The notes under the pieces were generated by a model. It saw nothing but the letters and a program-made list of their open reading frames with translations. It was not told where the DNA came from and ran no database searches. Below, piece by piece: positions 1 through 5,922 of a stretch of 7,347 bases of DNA (its first letter is position 1; the number at the start of each line of letters is the position of its first letter). A program made the translations under genes and the position numbers. This DNA is from Crocinitomicaceae bacterium. GTDB taxonomy: Bacteria > Bacteroidota > Bacteroidia > Flavobacteriales_G > Salibacteraceae. Where the stretch lies: NCBI GenBank assembly GCA_018623405.1, contig JAAZVO010000128.1:1-7347 (forward strand), given 5' to 3'.

Positions 1-444
1 AATGGCTAAATATTTAAATTCAATAGGCATTTCTTCCTCATCTAGTATTTGCTCTATTAATGGAAAATAAACAGCCGAAAGGCCTAATACTTTTTCGGAA
101 AGCTCTCTTCTTTTGATTACATAAAGCTTGATAAAAGCCTCTACTCTATCATTATAGGTTAAATCAAAGGGAGTGTTTCCATCTAGCAACCGAAGGCGTT
201 GTTCCATTTCTTCAGAAGAAAACCTTGGAACAGAATCAAAGGGATAGTTGTAGCTATTTAATGATACGGAGTCGAAAACAAATCCCATAGAGGTGTTGCA
301 ATGCAGCATCCAAAGGCTATCTAAAGCTTTTAATTCTGGATAGTCTTTATTAAGTACCAAACTTTCTTTTGCAGAAGTTGAGGTATCGGTTTGACCAAAG
401 CTTAAAATGGAAATGAATGTAAAAATTATGACAAAGTATCGCAT
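1..444 (-). CDS. mltD: Membrane-bound lytic murein transglycosylase D-like protein, N-terminal part (3' end outside window)
   Basis: My own reverse-strand translation gives 148 open codons from an ATG at 442-444 to the left edge, so the gene is cut at its 3' end. Residues 1-18 form a Sec signal peptide: a hydrophobic stretch ending SILSFGQ before TDTS. There is no lipobox cysteine, so this is a secreted or periplasmic form, unlike the E. coli lipoprotein MltD. The end of the visible part, LIEQILDEEEMPIEFKYLAI, matches the run into the SLT (GH23 lysozyme-like) domain of the MltD family. The catalytic glutamate is expected in a V-E-S motif within a few residues beyond the edge, so it cannot be checked here. 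Family members cleave the MurNAc-GlcNAc bond to give 1,6-anhydroMurNAc and usually end in LysM repeats; neither part is visible. The gene follows gatA after a 58-base gap. Family assignment is fairly secure; the exact MltD subtype is inferred. Confidence 0.82.
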   Translation of the reverse strand, partial: MRYFVIIFTFISILSFGQTDTSTSAKESLVLNKDYPELKALDSLWMLHCNTSMGFVFDSVSLNSYNYPFDSVPRFSSEEMEQRLRLLDGNTPFDLTYNDRVEAFIKLYVIKRRELSEKVLGLSAVYFPLIEQILDEEEMPIEFKYLAI

Positions 445-491
445 ATTACAAAAAAAGCGGTAAGCAGTAAGGCTAACGATTAAAACCGAAC

Positions 492-520
492 CTAATTATA
501 CACTAAACAGTGTGAATTAG
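492..520 (-). terminator. Imperfect inverted repeat spanning the gatA stop; possible weak terminator or mRNA 3' structure
   Basis: The arms are CTAATTATACAC (492-503) and GTGTGAATTAG (510-520), around a 6-base loop. In minus-strand RNA this gives a 6-bp outer stem, a small internal loop (1x2) and a 4-bp inner stem. It covers the last gatA codons and the TAG stop (503-505). The stem is AT-rich, and the only U-run nearby (four U) lies about 12 bases downstream, so it is a poor classical rho-independent terminator. It could be a stabilising 3' structure or chance in AT-rich DNA. Confidence 0.25.
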
Positions 521-1915
521 ATAATTCGAAAAATCTAACAATGATTTTTCAGCGAAATGCTTTCCCAACAACTGCATTCCGAATGGCATTCCGTTACTAT
601 GTTTAAACAATGGTAATGAAATACAAGGGTTACCCGAAAGGTTAGCATGAACAGTGAAGATATCTTGCAGATACATTTCAATAGGGTCTGTTTTTGCCCC
701 TATTTTAAATGCAGTATTTGGGGTGGTTGGATAAATAATAAAATCTGCGTCTGCCAAAAGTTGGTTGGTGTAATTTTGGATTAACCTTCTTACTTTTTGT
801 GCTTTTGAGAAATATGCATCGTAATAACCGGCGCTTAACACAAAGGTGCCTAGCATTATTCTTCTTTTTACTTCCCACCCAAAACCTTCTGAACGACTTT
901 TTACATAGGTAGATTCCAAGTCTTCCGCATCAGCGCTTCTATATCCATAATGAACACCATCGTACCTTGAAAGGTTTGAAGATGCTTCTGCATTTGAAAT
1001 AACATTGTAGCAAGGCACCAAATGTTCTAAAAGCTCAAAAGGTTTAAAAGTTACTTGATGACCCTCCGCCTGTAGTTTTTCAGATAAATTTTTGGTAGCC
1101 GCAACTATTTCGGGGTCAGTGTTTGGATGCTCAATTGGGTCTGAAAGAAAAACGACTTTTTTAGGCTCACTCGTCTTTAGAATATTTGAATATTTATCAA
1201 CTTCTTTTTTAGAGGCAGTTGTATCAAATTCATCTGCGCCTACCATAACCTCTAACAATAATGCCGAGTCTTCAATGGTTGATGTTAGCGGACCAATTTG
1301 GTCTAATGATGAACCATAAGCAATAAGCCCATATCTTGAAACTCTTCCGTATGTTGGTTTAAGGCCATAAACACCACAAAATGAAGCCGGTTGCCGTATT
1401 GAGCCTCCTGTATCAGAACCTAGGGCCGCGTGGCATAATCCGGCAGCAACGGCAGCAGCAGAACCTCCTGATGAGCCCCCGGGAACCAAGTCTTCGCTAA
1501 GCGGATTTAATACAGGGCCATAAGCTGAGTTCTCATTTGAGCTTCCCATAGCAAATTCATCGCAGTTAATGCGACCAATTAATATGGCATCTTCTTTTAA
1601 AAGTCTTTGTATAGCTGTTGCAGAGAATAAAGACTCAAACCCTTCTAAAATTTTTGAAGACGCACTTACTTTTTTATCTGCAATACAAATATTGTCTTTA
1701 ACGCCTATTACCATGCCTGCAAGTTTTCCAGCAGTACCGGATTTTATTTTTTCATCTACCAATTTAGCTTGCGCTAAGGCAGATTCTTCAAAAACCTCTA
1801 AAAAAACATTTAAATGCTTTTTTGAGGCAATTGCATTAATAAAGGCTTGGGTTGTAGCTAATGCAGACGTTTCGCCATTAGCCAATAAATTTTTAAACTC
1901 AGAGTAGGAAGTCAC
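503..1915 (-). CDS. gatA: Aspartyl/glutamyl-tRNA amidotransferase subunit A
   Basis: Amidase-signature subunit of the GatCAB complex. It hydrolyses glutamine and passes the ammonia to GatB, which converts mischarged Glu-tRNA(Gln) (and Asp-tRNA(Asn)) to the correct aminoacyl-tRNA in the cytoplasm. At 470 residues it is full length for the family. The Ser-cisSer-Lys triad is intact: Lys73 in GVKDN, Ser148 in the glycine/serine-rich PGGSSGGSAAA loop and nucleophile Ser172 in GSDTGGSIRQP. The spacing of 75 and 99 residues equals that of characterised GatA proteins. Other hallmarks are CDEFAMGSSNENSAYGP (118-134) and RRIMLGTFVLSAGYYDAY in the C-terminal half. The start is GTG (1913-1915): an in-frame stop lies 15 bases upstream, and the next methionine (residue 68) would remove the whole N-terminal region. 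It begins 15 bases after the tatA stop, in the same frame, so the two genes are likely co-transcribed. gatB and gatC are not in the window. Confidence 0.97.
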   Translation of the reverse strand: MTSYSEFKNLLANGETSALATTQAFINAIASKKHLNVFLEVFEESALAQAKLVDEKIKSGTAGKLAGMVIGVKDNICIADKKVSASSKILEGFESLFSATAIQRLLKEDAILIGRINCDEFAMGSSNENSAYGPVLNPLSEDLVPGGSSGGSAAAVAAGLCHAALGSDTGGSIRQPASFCGVYGLKPTYGRVSRYGLIAYGSSLDQIGPLTSTIEDSALLLEVMVGADEFDTTASKKEVDKYSNILKTSEPKKVVFLSDPIEHPNTDPEIVAATKNLSEKLQAEGHQVTFKPFELLEHLVPCYNVISNAEASSNLSRYDGVHYGYRSADAEDLESTYVKSRSEGFGWEVKRRIMLGTFVLSAGYYDAYFSKAQKVRRLIQNYTNQLLADADFIIYPTTPNTAFKIGAKTDPIEMYLQDIFTVHANLSGNPCISLPLFKHSNGMPFGMQLLGKHFAEKSLLDFSNYLIHTV

Positions 1916-1930
1916 GTGAAAGTATAAAGC

Positions 1931-2128
1931 TTATTCTTCGACTTTTTTTTGCTTGTCGCCTTTTTCTTCGTCTCCGGCAGAAGCACTTTTAAACTCTTTA
2001 ATGCCTTTGCCTAACCCTTTCATTAATTCAGGGATTTTTCTGCCACCAAATAATAGTAAAACCACAAAAAGGATTACGATTATTTCAGGTCCACCTAACG
2101 ACCATAATAATAAGCTATTCAATATCAT
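1931..2128 (-). CDS. tatA: Sec-independent (twin-arginine) protein translocase subunit TatA
   Basis: Small inner-membrane protein of 65 residues that forms the pore or membrane-weakening assembly of the Tat pathway, exporting folded proteins with twin-arginine signals together with TatC. The order of elements is typical: a short N-terminus, Gly-Gly-Pro-Glu (12-15) with polar Glu15 at the start of the membrane helix, a hydrophobic segment 16-27, the FG hinge (27-28), then the amphipathic helix RKIPELMKGLGKGIKEFK (30-47) and a charged tail ending KKVEE. Length and the IPEL/GLGKGIKEF pattern fit TatA rather than the longer TatB. The phylum generally runs a TatA-TatC system, and tatC is not in the window. 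The ATG start is at 2126-2128, 45 bases after envC, with a candidate -7 element between. The TAA stop (1931-1933) is followed after 15 bases by the gatA GTG. Confidence 0.93.
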   Translation of the reverse strand: MILNSLLLWSLGGPEIIVILFVVLLLFGGRKIPELMKGLGKGIKEFKSASAGDEEKGDKQKKVEE

Positions 2129-2149
2129 CTTAAGTGCTTAATTTACTGG

Positions 2150-2157
2150 CAAATGTA
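2150..2157 (-). promoter_or_regulatory. Candidate Bacteroidota -7 element upstream of tatA
   Basis: On the minus strand this reads TACATTTG, an exact match to the Bacteroidota housekeeping -7 consensus TAnnTTTG. It lies in the 45-base gap between envC and tatA and ends 21 bases before the tatA ATG, leaving room for a short leader. No convincing TTG (-33) is found at the expected 19-21 bases upstream, so support is only partial. If real, it would let tatA-gatA be transcribed separately from the upstream operon. Confidence 0.35.
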
Positions 2158-2173
2158 GTTAATTCTATGAAGG

Positions 2174-3385
2174 CTAATTTGCATTGTAAAGCCAATAAGC
2201 TGGATTTTCTGTTACTTGCCCTTTCCAAAGCTCAAAGTGAATTTCTGTTTTGCCTTTTTCTTTGTCTGTAATTACTTTTCCCAATTCTTGTTTTACCTCA
2301 ACCGCATCGCCTTTTTTTACGAAAACTTCTGCAAGGTTAGAGTAAACAGTTAGGAATTCACCATGCCGTACAATTATTGCTATTCCGGCACCCGGTATTA
2401 CAACAATACCACTTACTGTACCTGAAAAAACAGCTCTTGCGCTTGCCCCTTCTGTGGTACCAATGTTCAAACCATTGTTTTGAACTTTTACCTCTCTAAG
2501 CACAGGGTGAGGGTGTTCTCCATACTTTTCAGTAATTACCCCTTTTTCTACCGGCCAAGGCAACTTGCCTTTATTGTTTTGAAAATCTTGAGATAGTGCT
2601 TTAGCCTCAGGAGTAATTGCAAACCCTGATTTTTTCTTAGCTTCTTCTTGACGCCTTAGTTCTTCTTCAATTATCTTTTGAATTGCCTTTTTTAAGCGCT
2701 CCGCCTCTTGTTGGTTCTTTTTAATTTCAATTCTGAGTTGTTTCTCCTTGTTTTTTAAATCTTGATATACATTTTGTTGAAGGCTTTTTTCTGCAAAAAG
2801 TACGTTTTTAGAAGCCTTTTCTTCTTCTAATAGGCTTTGTTTGTCTCCAATAATTACAGAGAGTTGCTCTCTTTTCTTACTGAGTTGTTCTTGAGTTCTT
2901 ACAATAAGCTCTGCTTGGTTTATTCTATATTCAGCATACTGTTGCAGGTATTTAATCCGCCTAAAAGCTTGATTAATATCTTGTGAACCAAGAATGTACA
3001 TTAGTTTGTCGTAGCTGTTTTTGGTTTTAAATGTGTTGTAAACTAATTTGGCATACTCGTCTTTATACCGCTGTAAGTCTTGCTCAAGCGCCCGAATTAG
3101 CGATTCAGTTTTTTCTTTTTCTTTTTCTAGGTAAACTATTTCTCTGGAAATGGTTTTTATAAGATCTTCTCTTTCAGAGATTTTGTTGTTTAGCAGCACT
3201 AGTTGGTTGAGAGAGGCTTTTTTATTTTCTTGCGTTTCCTCAAGAAGCTTGTTTTTAAACTCAATATCAGCAATCAGTTGCTTTTTCTTTTTTTCAAGTT
3301 CACTTCTAGATTGCCCAAAAAGATTTGCGGCAAAAAGAATGCTCACCAAAAAGAAAAAGAAAATTTTAAAGCTTGATTGGCTCAT
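2174..3385 (-). CDS. envC: EnvC-family murein hydrolase activator (coiled coil plus degenerate LytM/M23 domain)
   Basis: Exported 403-residue protein. A signal peptide (1-25, ending NLFGQ) precedes two long, highly charged coiled-coil stretches (about 27-112 and 154-250), a linker and a C-terminal LytM/M23 domain (about 275-400, from LPWPVEKGVITEKYGEHPHP to the PAYWLY end). The domain keeps the fold signature but not the active site. The HxGxD pair is Asn303 and Asn307, the usual YxHL histidine is Asn350, and HxHFEL is Glu381-Ile-His383-Phe-Glu-Leu. Only one zinc-ligand position (His383) remains, so it should not cleave peptidoglycan. In the EnvC/NlpD family such domains activate septal amidases, and the coiled coil is the region that contacts FtsEX in E. 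coli. The architecture supports the same role here; the actual partner is inferred. The start overlaps the DUF4292 gene by 20 bases, indicating translational coupling. Bacteroidota homologues are often labelled peptidase M23, which would be misleading for this one. Confidence 0.9.
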   Translation of the reverse strand: MSQSSFKIFFFFLVSILFAANLFGQSRSELEKKKKQLIADIEFKNKLLEETQENKKASLNQLVLLNNKISEREDLIKTISREIVYLEKEKEKTESLIRALEQDLQRYKDEYAKLVYNTFKTKNSYDKLMYILGSQDINQAFRRIKYLQQYAEYRINQAELIVRTQEQLSKKREQLSVIIGDKQSLLEEEKASKNVLFAEKSLQQNVYQDLKNKEKQLRIEIKKNQQEAERLKKAIQKIIEEELRRQEEAKKKSGFAITPEAKALSQDFQNNKGKLPWPVEKGVITEKYGEHPHPVLREVKVQNNGLNIGTTEGASARAVFSGTVSGIVVIPGAGIAIIVRHGEFLTVYSNLAEVFVKKGDAVEVKQELGKVITDKEKGKTEIHFELWKGQVTENPAYWLYNAN

Positions 3386-4184
3386 ATTTACTTGATATGG
3401 TAAAAGGCATTTTTTTCTCTTGATTCACAACTAAGTTACTGTAATTAATAGAGGTTTTTACGGAATCTGTAGATTCTAACGAAATCGATGTACTTGTAGG
3501 AAACAATAAGTTTTCGATACTTTCAAATTCACTGTATTGCACTTCTAGGAAGTGGTTAGACTCAAAATCAGCAAAAGATTGTTTTGTGATTTTGAATGTA
3601 ACCGGATCAATCCAGGCGCTGTAAACCCTGTCACTGTTTGTTTTAGGGTCGTCTTTTTCTAAGGTTCTTCTAAGTTTTCGTTTTTTTAATCCACTTAATA
3701 AATACATTCCTTGGTCTATTGATGCTACTAGCTTTTCATTTTCTTCTAAGCTTAACGAGTTTCCTAATAACAACGCCTGAATTACATTGTAATCTACCTC
3801 GGTATCAAACTTTTGGTTTAGGTAATCGTAATTTCCTATAAAGTAGGTTCCATCAATACGATTAATAACTTTTATTGTGTCAGGGGTAAATAACACGCGG
3901 CCCAACTCAACCCCCATTAGTGGAGTAATAGACATCCAAATCATGGAGTCTTTTTTCATTCTGATATTTGCTTTAAATCCGGTGCTTTCATCATTCCTAC
4001 TAAAGTCAATACTTGCTTTAACAGAAAACCATTGAGGTTTAAACTCATTTTCTTCCATTGATTGAAGAAGGGTAGGAAGGTTCTTTTTATTAGCCATTTT
4101 TTTGGTGGTAATATTCTGCTTCTGTTTACAAGCAGAAACCAAAACAGCAATAAATAGAAACCATATAAGGTATTTATTCTTCAT
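3366..4184 (-). CDS. DUF4292-type lipoprotein, possibly LolA/LolB-like fold
   Basis: A 272-residue lipoprotein precursor: a short basic N-terminus, a hydrophobic segment (5-16) and a lipobox Val-Ser-Ala-Cys with Cys19 as the lipidated residue. The residues after Cys are KQKQN, not an acidic Bacteroidota surface-export signal, so I infer it faces the periplasm, probably from the outer membrane. The body looks mostly beta-stranded. The central stretch (about 70-117), including MKKDSMIWMSITPLMGVELG and TPDTIKVINRIDGTYFIG, matches the DUF4292 family as I remember it. The pattern resembles LolA/LolB-type half-barrels, but I cannot prove that by eye. The role is unknown. The gene is locked between its neighbours: its start overlaps the TPR gene by 11 bases and its end overlaps envC by 20. 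A GAGG tract lies 8 bases before the ATG, inside the TPR gene; such a Shine-Dalgarno-like site is uncommon in this phylum and may help reinitiation. Confidence 0.85.
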   Translation of the reverse strand: MKNKYLIWFLFIAVLVSACKQKQNITTKKMANKKNLPTLLQSMEENEFKPQWFSVKASIDFSRNDESTGFKANIRMKKDSMIWMSITPLMGVELGRVLFTPDTIKVINRIDGTYFIGNYDYLNQKFDTEVDYNVIQALLLGNSLSLEENEKLVASIDQGMYLLSGLKKRKLRRTLEKDDPKTNSDRVYSAWIDPVTFKITKQSFADFESNHFLEVQYSEFESIENLLFPTSTSISLESTDSVKTSINYSNLVVNQEKKMPFTISSKYEPIKL

Positions 4185-5922
4185 CTAGCGAGCCTCGTTC
4201 AATTTTTTCTTTTAAACCTTCTATGTTAGGGTCTTTTTCAAAAGCTTTTTCCCAGTTTTCTTTAGCCTCTTTAGTGTTACCAAGTTTGTAAAGTATATCT
4301 CCGTAATGGTCAATTAAAACTGGGCTTTTTCCACCTGATGCAAAGGCTTTTTCCATCAACTTTTTTGCTTCTTCAAAATTGCTTAAACGGTATAAAATCC
4401 ATGCGTAAGTATCTAAATAAGACGGGTTGTTTGGTGCAAGTTCGTTGCTTTTCTTTGACATTTCTGCCGCCTTTTCTAAATCTTGATTAAGCTCAGCTAA
4501 ATAATAGGCGTAATTATTTAAAATGTAAGGGTTATTAGGTTCTATATCTAAAGCCTTTTGGTAGTTTTCGAATGCTTGTGGGTGTTTTTGCAGGCCGTAA
4601 TAGGCATCGCCAAGGTTGCTAAAAAACTGCATTTTAAGGGTTGGGTTATCAAAAACAAATTCTTTACCGGTTTCAAAAGCATTAACCGATTGCTTATAAT
4701 CTTTTAATTGATAATTAGCAACACCATTGAAAAAATAAAAGCTTGGTAACGAAGGAAAAAGCTCCAAAGCCTCTTTACTTGCTGAAGCCATTCTTTCATA
4801 GTCTTCAACTTCAGACGTTGCCATTAATAGCTGGTTCCAAACCAAGTATCTGCTTTTATCAAAAGCAAGTACTTTTTCGTAAACCTCTATAGCCTCATTA
4901 AACTTTCCGCCTCTAAAAAGAAAGTCGCCATACATTGCGTATCCTTTTGGGTTTTCTGGGTGGGCTTCAATGCAAAGTTCATTTAACTCTAAGGCAAAAT
5001 CTAATTCACTTTTTTCCCTCTCGGTAATGTTATAGAAGTTTAATAAGATTTTAATTTTTGTGTCAATGTCTAAGTCAGGGTTTTCAAATGCTTTCCTTAA
5101 GGCTTTTTGTGCGTTTTCTTTTTCTCCGGCCCGCTCGTAGTATTCAGCTAAGGAGAGCTGTACAAATGGGTTGTTCGGGTCAATTTCATTGATTTTCTTG
5201 TAAGTTTCAAGCGCTTTTTCACTTTCTCCCACCTTTTGGTATAACTCGGCTAATACACCAAGATACTTTACTTGACCGGGGTATGCTGTAACAAGTTTCT
5301 GAATTTCATCAATTGCCGCATCGGTATTGTTCATTTCCAAATAAATCTTTTGTTTTTGGATAATGATATCTTCCTTGGGGCCGTATTTCTTTTCTAGTCC
5401 ATCATATACCGCAATGGCTTTTTTTAGGTCATTATTTAAAATGTGAACTGAGGCTAGCTCATAATAGTTTTCTATGTTCTCAGGATTGAGTGCTATCATT
5501 TTATTAATTACCTCAGATGCATCGTCATATCTTCTTAGGTTTTTATAAAAATCGCCGAGTAGTAATAAATACCATTTGTTTTCCGGGTCAAGTGTTACAG
5601 CTTTTTCAGCAAAAAGGGTGGCCTCGGTTAAGTTTTGTTGGGCATCTTTTATAAGAGCCAGCTCAAACCAAACTACTGCAGCATTTGGGTTTATAGCCAA
5701 TGCCTTTTCAAAGTATTCAGAAGCTTGTTTTCTATTACCAAGCAGCTTTTCTTTAGAGCCTGCAAAAAACAGTTCTTGAAATTTAATTTCTTCTTGCTCT
5801 GTAATAGCTAGCTTTTCAATTCCATCAGTTTGTGGAAAAGATTGAGTTGTAGCCTTCTCTTTAGACTTACACCCAACAATTAATATTAGAAAAAAGAAGG
5901 AGTAGTAAAAAAGTTTCTGCAT
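4174..5922 (-). CDS. Tetratricopeptide-repeat lipoprotein
   Basis: A 582-residue lipoprotein made almost entirely of TPR units. The N-terminus has a hydrophobic segment (4-16) and a lipobox Ile-Val-Gly-Cys, with Cys18 lipidated. The following KSKEK is not an acidic surface-export signal, so a periplasm-facing location is inferred. From about residue 50 to 575 I count roughly 15 helical repeats of 34-37 residues, many ending in the classic (I/L)-(D/N/A)-P-(N/E) turn, for example ALAINPN, AVTLDPE, MIALNPE, NEIDPN and DIEPNNPYI. A few units in the middle (about 290-330) are degenerate. There is no enzymatic domain, so it is most likely a scaffold that holds other envelope proteins; its partners are unknown. 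It starts within the stop codon of the nucleotidyltransferase gene (TAATG, one shared base) and overlaps the DUF4292 gene by 11 bases, so all three should be made together. The link to EnvC and DUF4292 suggests a shared complex or process, but this is inference. Confidence 0.9.
   Translation of the reverse strand: MQKLFYYSFFFLILIVGCKSKEKATTQSFPQTDGIEKLAITEQEEIKFQELFFAGSKEKLLGNRKQASEYFEKALAINPNAAVVWFELALIKDAQQNLTEATLFAEKAVTLDPENKWYLLLLGDFYKNLRRYDDASEVINKMIALNPENIENYYELASVHILNNDLKKAIAVYDGLEKKYGPKEDIIIQKQKIYLEMNNTDAAIDEIQKLVTAYPGQVKYLGVLAELYQKVGESEKALETYKKINEIDPNNPFVQLSLAEYYERAGEKENAQKALRKAFENPDLDIDTKIKILLNFYNITEREKSELDFALELNELCIEAHPENPKGYAMYGDFLFRGGKFNEAIEVYEKVLAFDKSRYLVWNQLLMATSEVEDYERMASASKEALELFPSLPSFYFFNGVANYQLKDYKQSVNAFETGKEFVFDNPTLKMQFFSNLGDAYYGLQKHPQAFENYQKALDIEPNNPYILNNYAYYLAELNQDLEKAAEMSKKSNELAPNNPSYLDTYAWILYRLSNFEEAKKLMEKAFASGGKSPVLIDHYGDILYKLGNTKEAKENWEKAFEKDPNIEGLKEKIERGSLDEE

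Noticed and set aside
495..500. TATAAT on the minus strand upstream of mltD, like a sigma-70 -10 box
   Set aside because: No -35 partner at 17 bases, it sits within the AT-rich hairpin at the gatA stop, and this phylum uses TAnnTTTG instead.
1092..1319. Plus-strand open frame inside gatA
   Set aside because: Antisense shadow of a conserved coding region; no family features.
1569..1907. A 112-codon open frame on the plus strand, antisense to the 5' part of gatA
   Set aside because: It lies fully within a well-supported gene, has no recognisable domain, and its composition mirrors the opposite strand of gatA.
1953..2141. Plus-strand open frame antisense to tatA
   Set aside because: It covers nearly the same bases as tatA, whose motifs are unmistakable; the antisense product has no sensible features.
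2130..2141. Small palindrome TTAAG-TG-CTTAA next to the tatA start
   Set aside because: Five-base arms with a 2-base centre are too short to form an RNA hairpin and are expected by chance in AT-rich DNA.
3150..3395. Plus-strand open frame with a hydrophobic, phenylalanine/serine-rich product that could pass for a membrane protein
   Set aside because: This is the antisense of the lysine/glutamate-rich coiled coil and signal peptide of envC; such reverse complements give Phe/Ser/Leu-rich frames.
3956..4150. Second minus-strand frame inside the DUF4292 gene
   Set aside because: Out-of-frame overlap with a supported lipoprotein gene; no start context or motif of its own.
4189..4197. CGAG-C-CTCG inverted repeat near the DUF4292 start
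   Set aside because: Four-base arms around one base; it lies in TPR coding sequence and is too small to be meaningful.
5576..5779. Plus-strand open frame antisense to the TPR gene
   Set aside because: Shadow of the repeat-coding strand; no recognisable features.
4174..5922. The TPR repeats as possible DNA-level tandem repeats
   Set aside because: The units are similar only in protein pattern and are diverged in nucleotide sequence, as usual for old TPR arrays; no recent expansion is seen.
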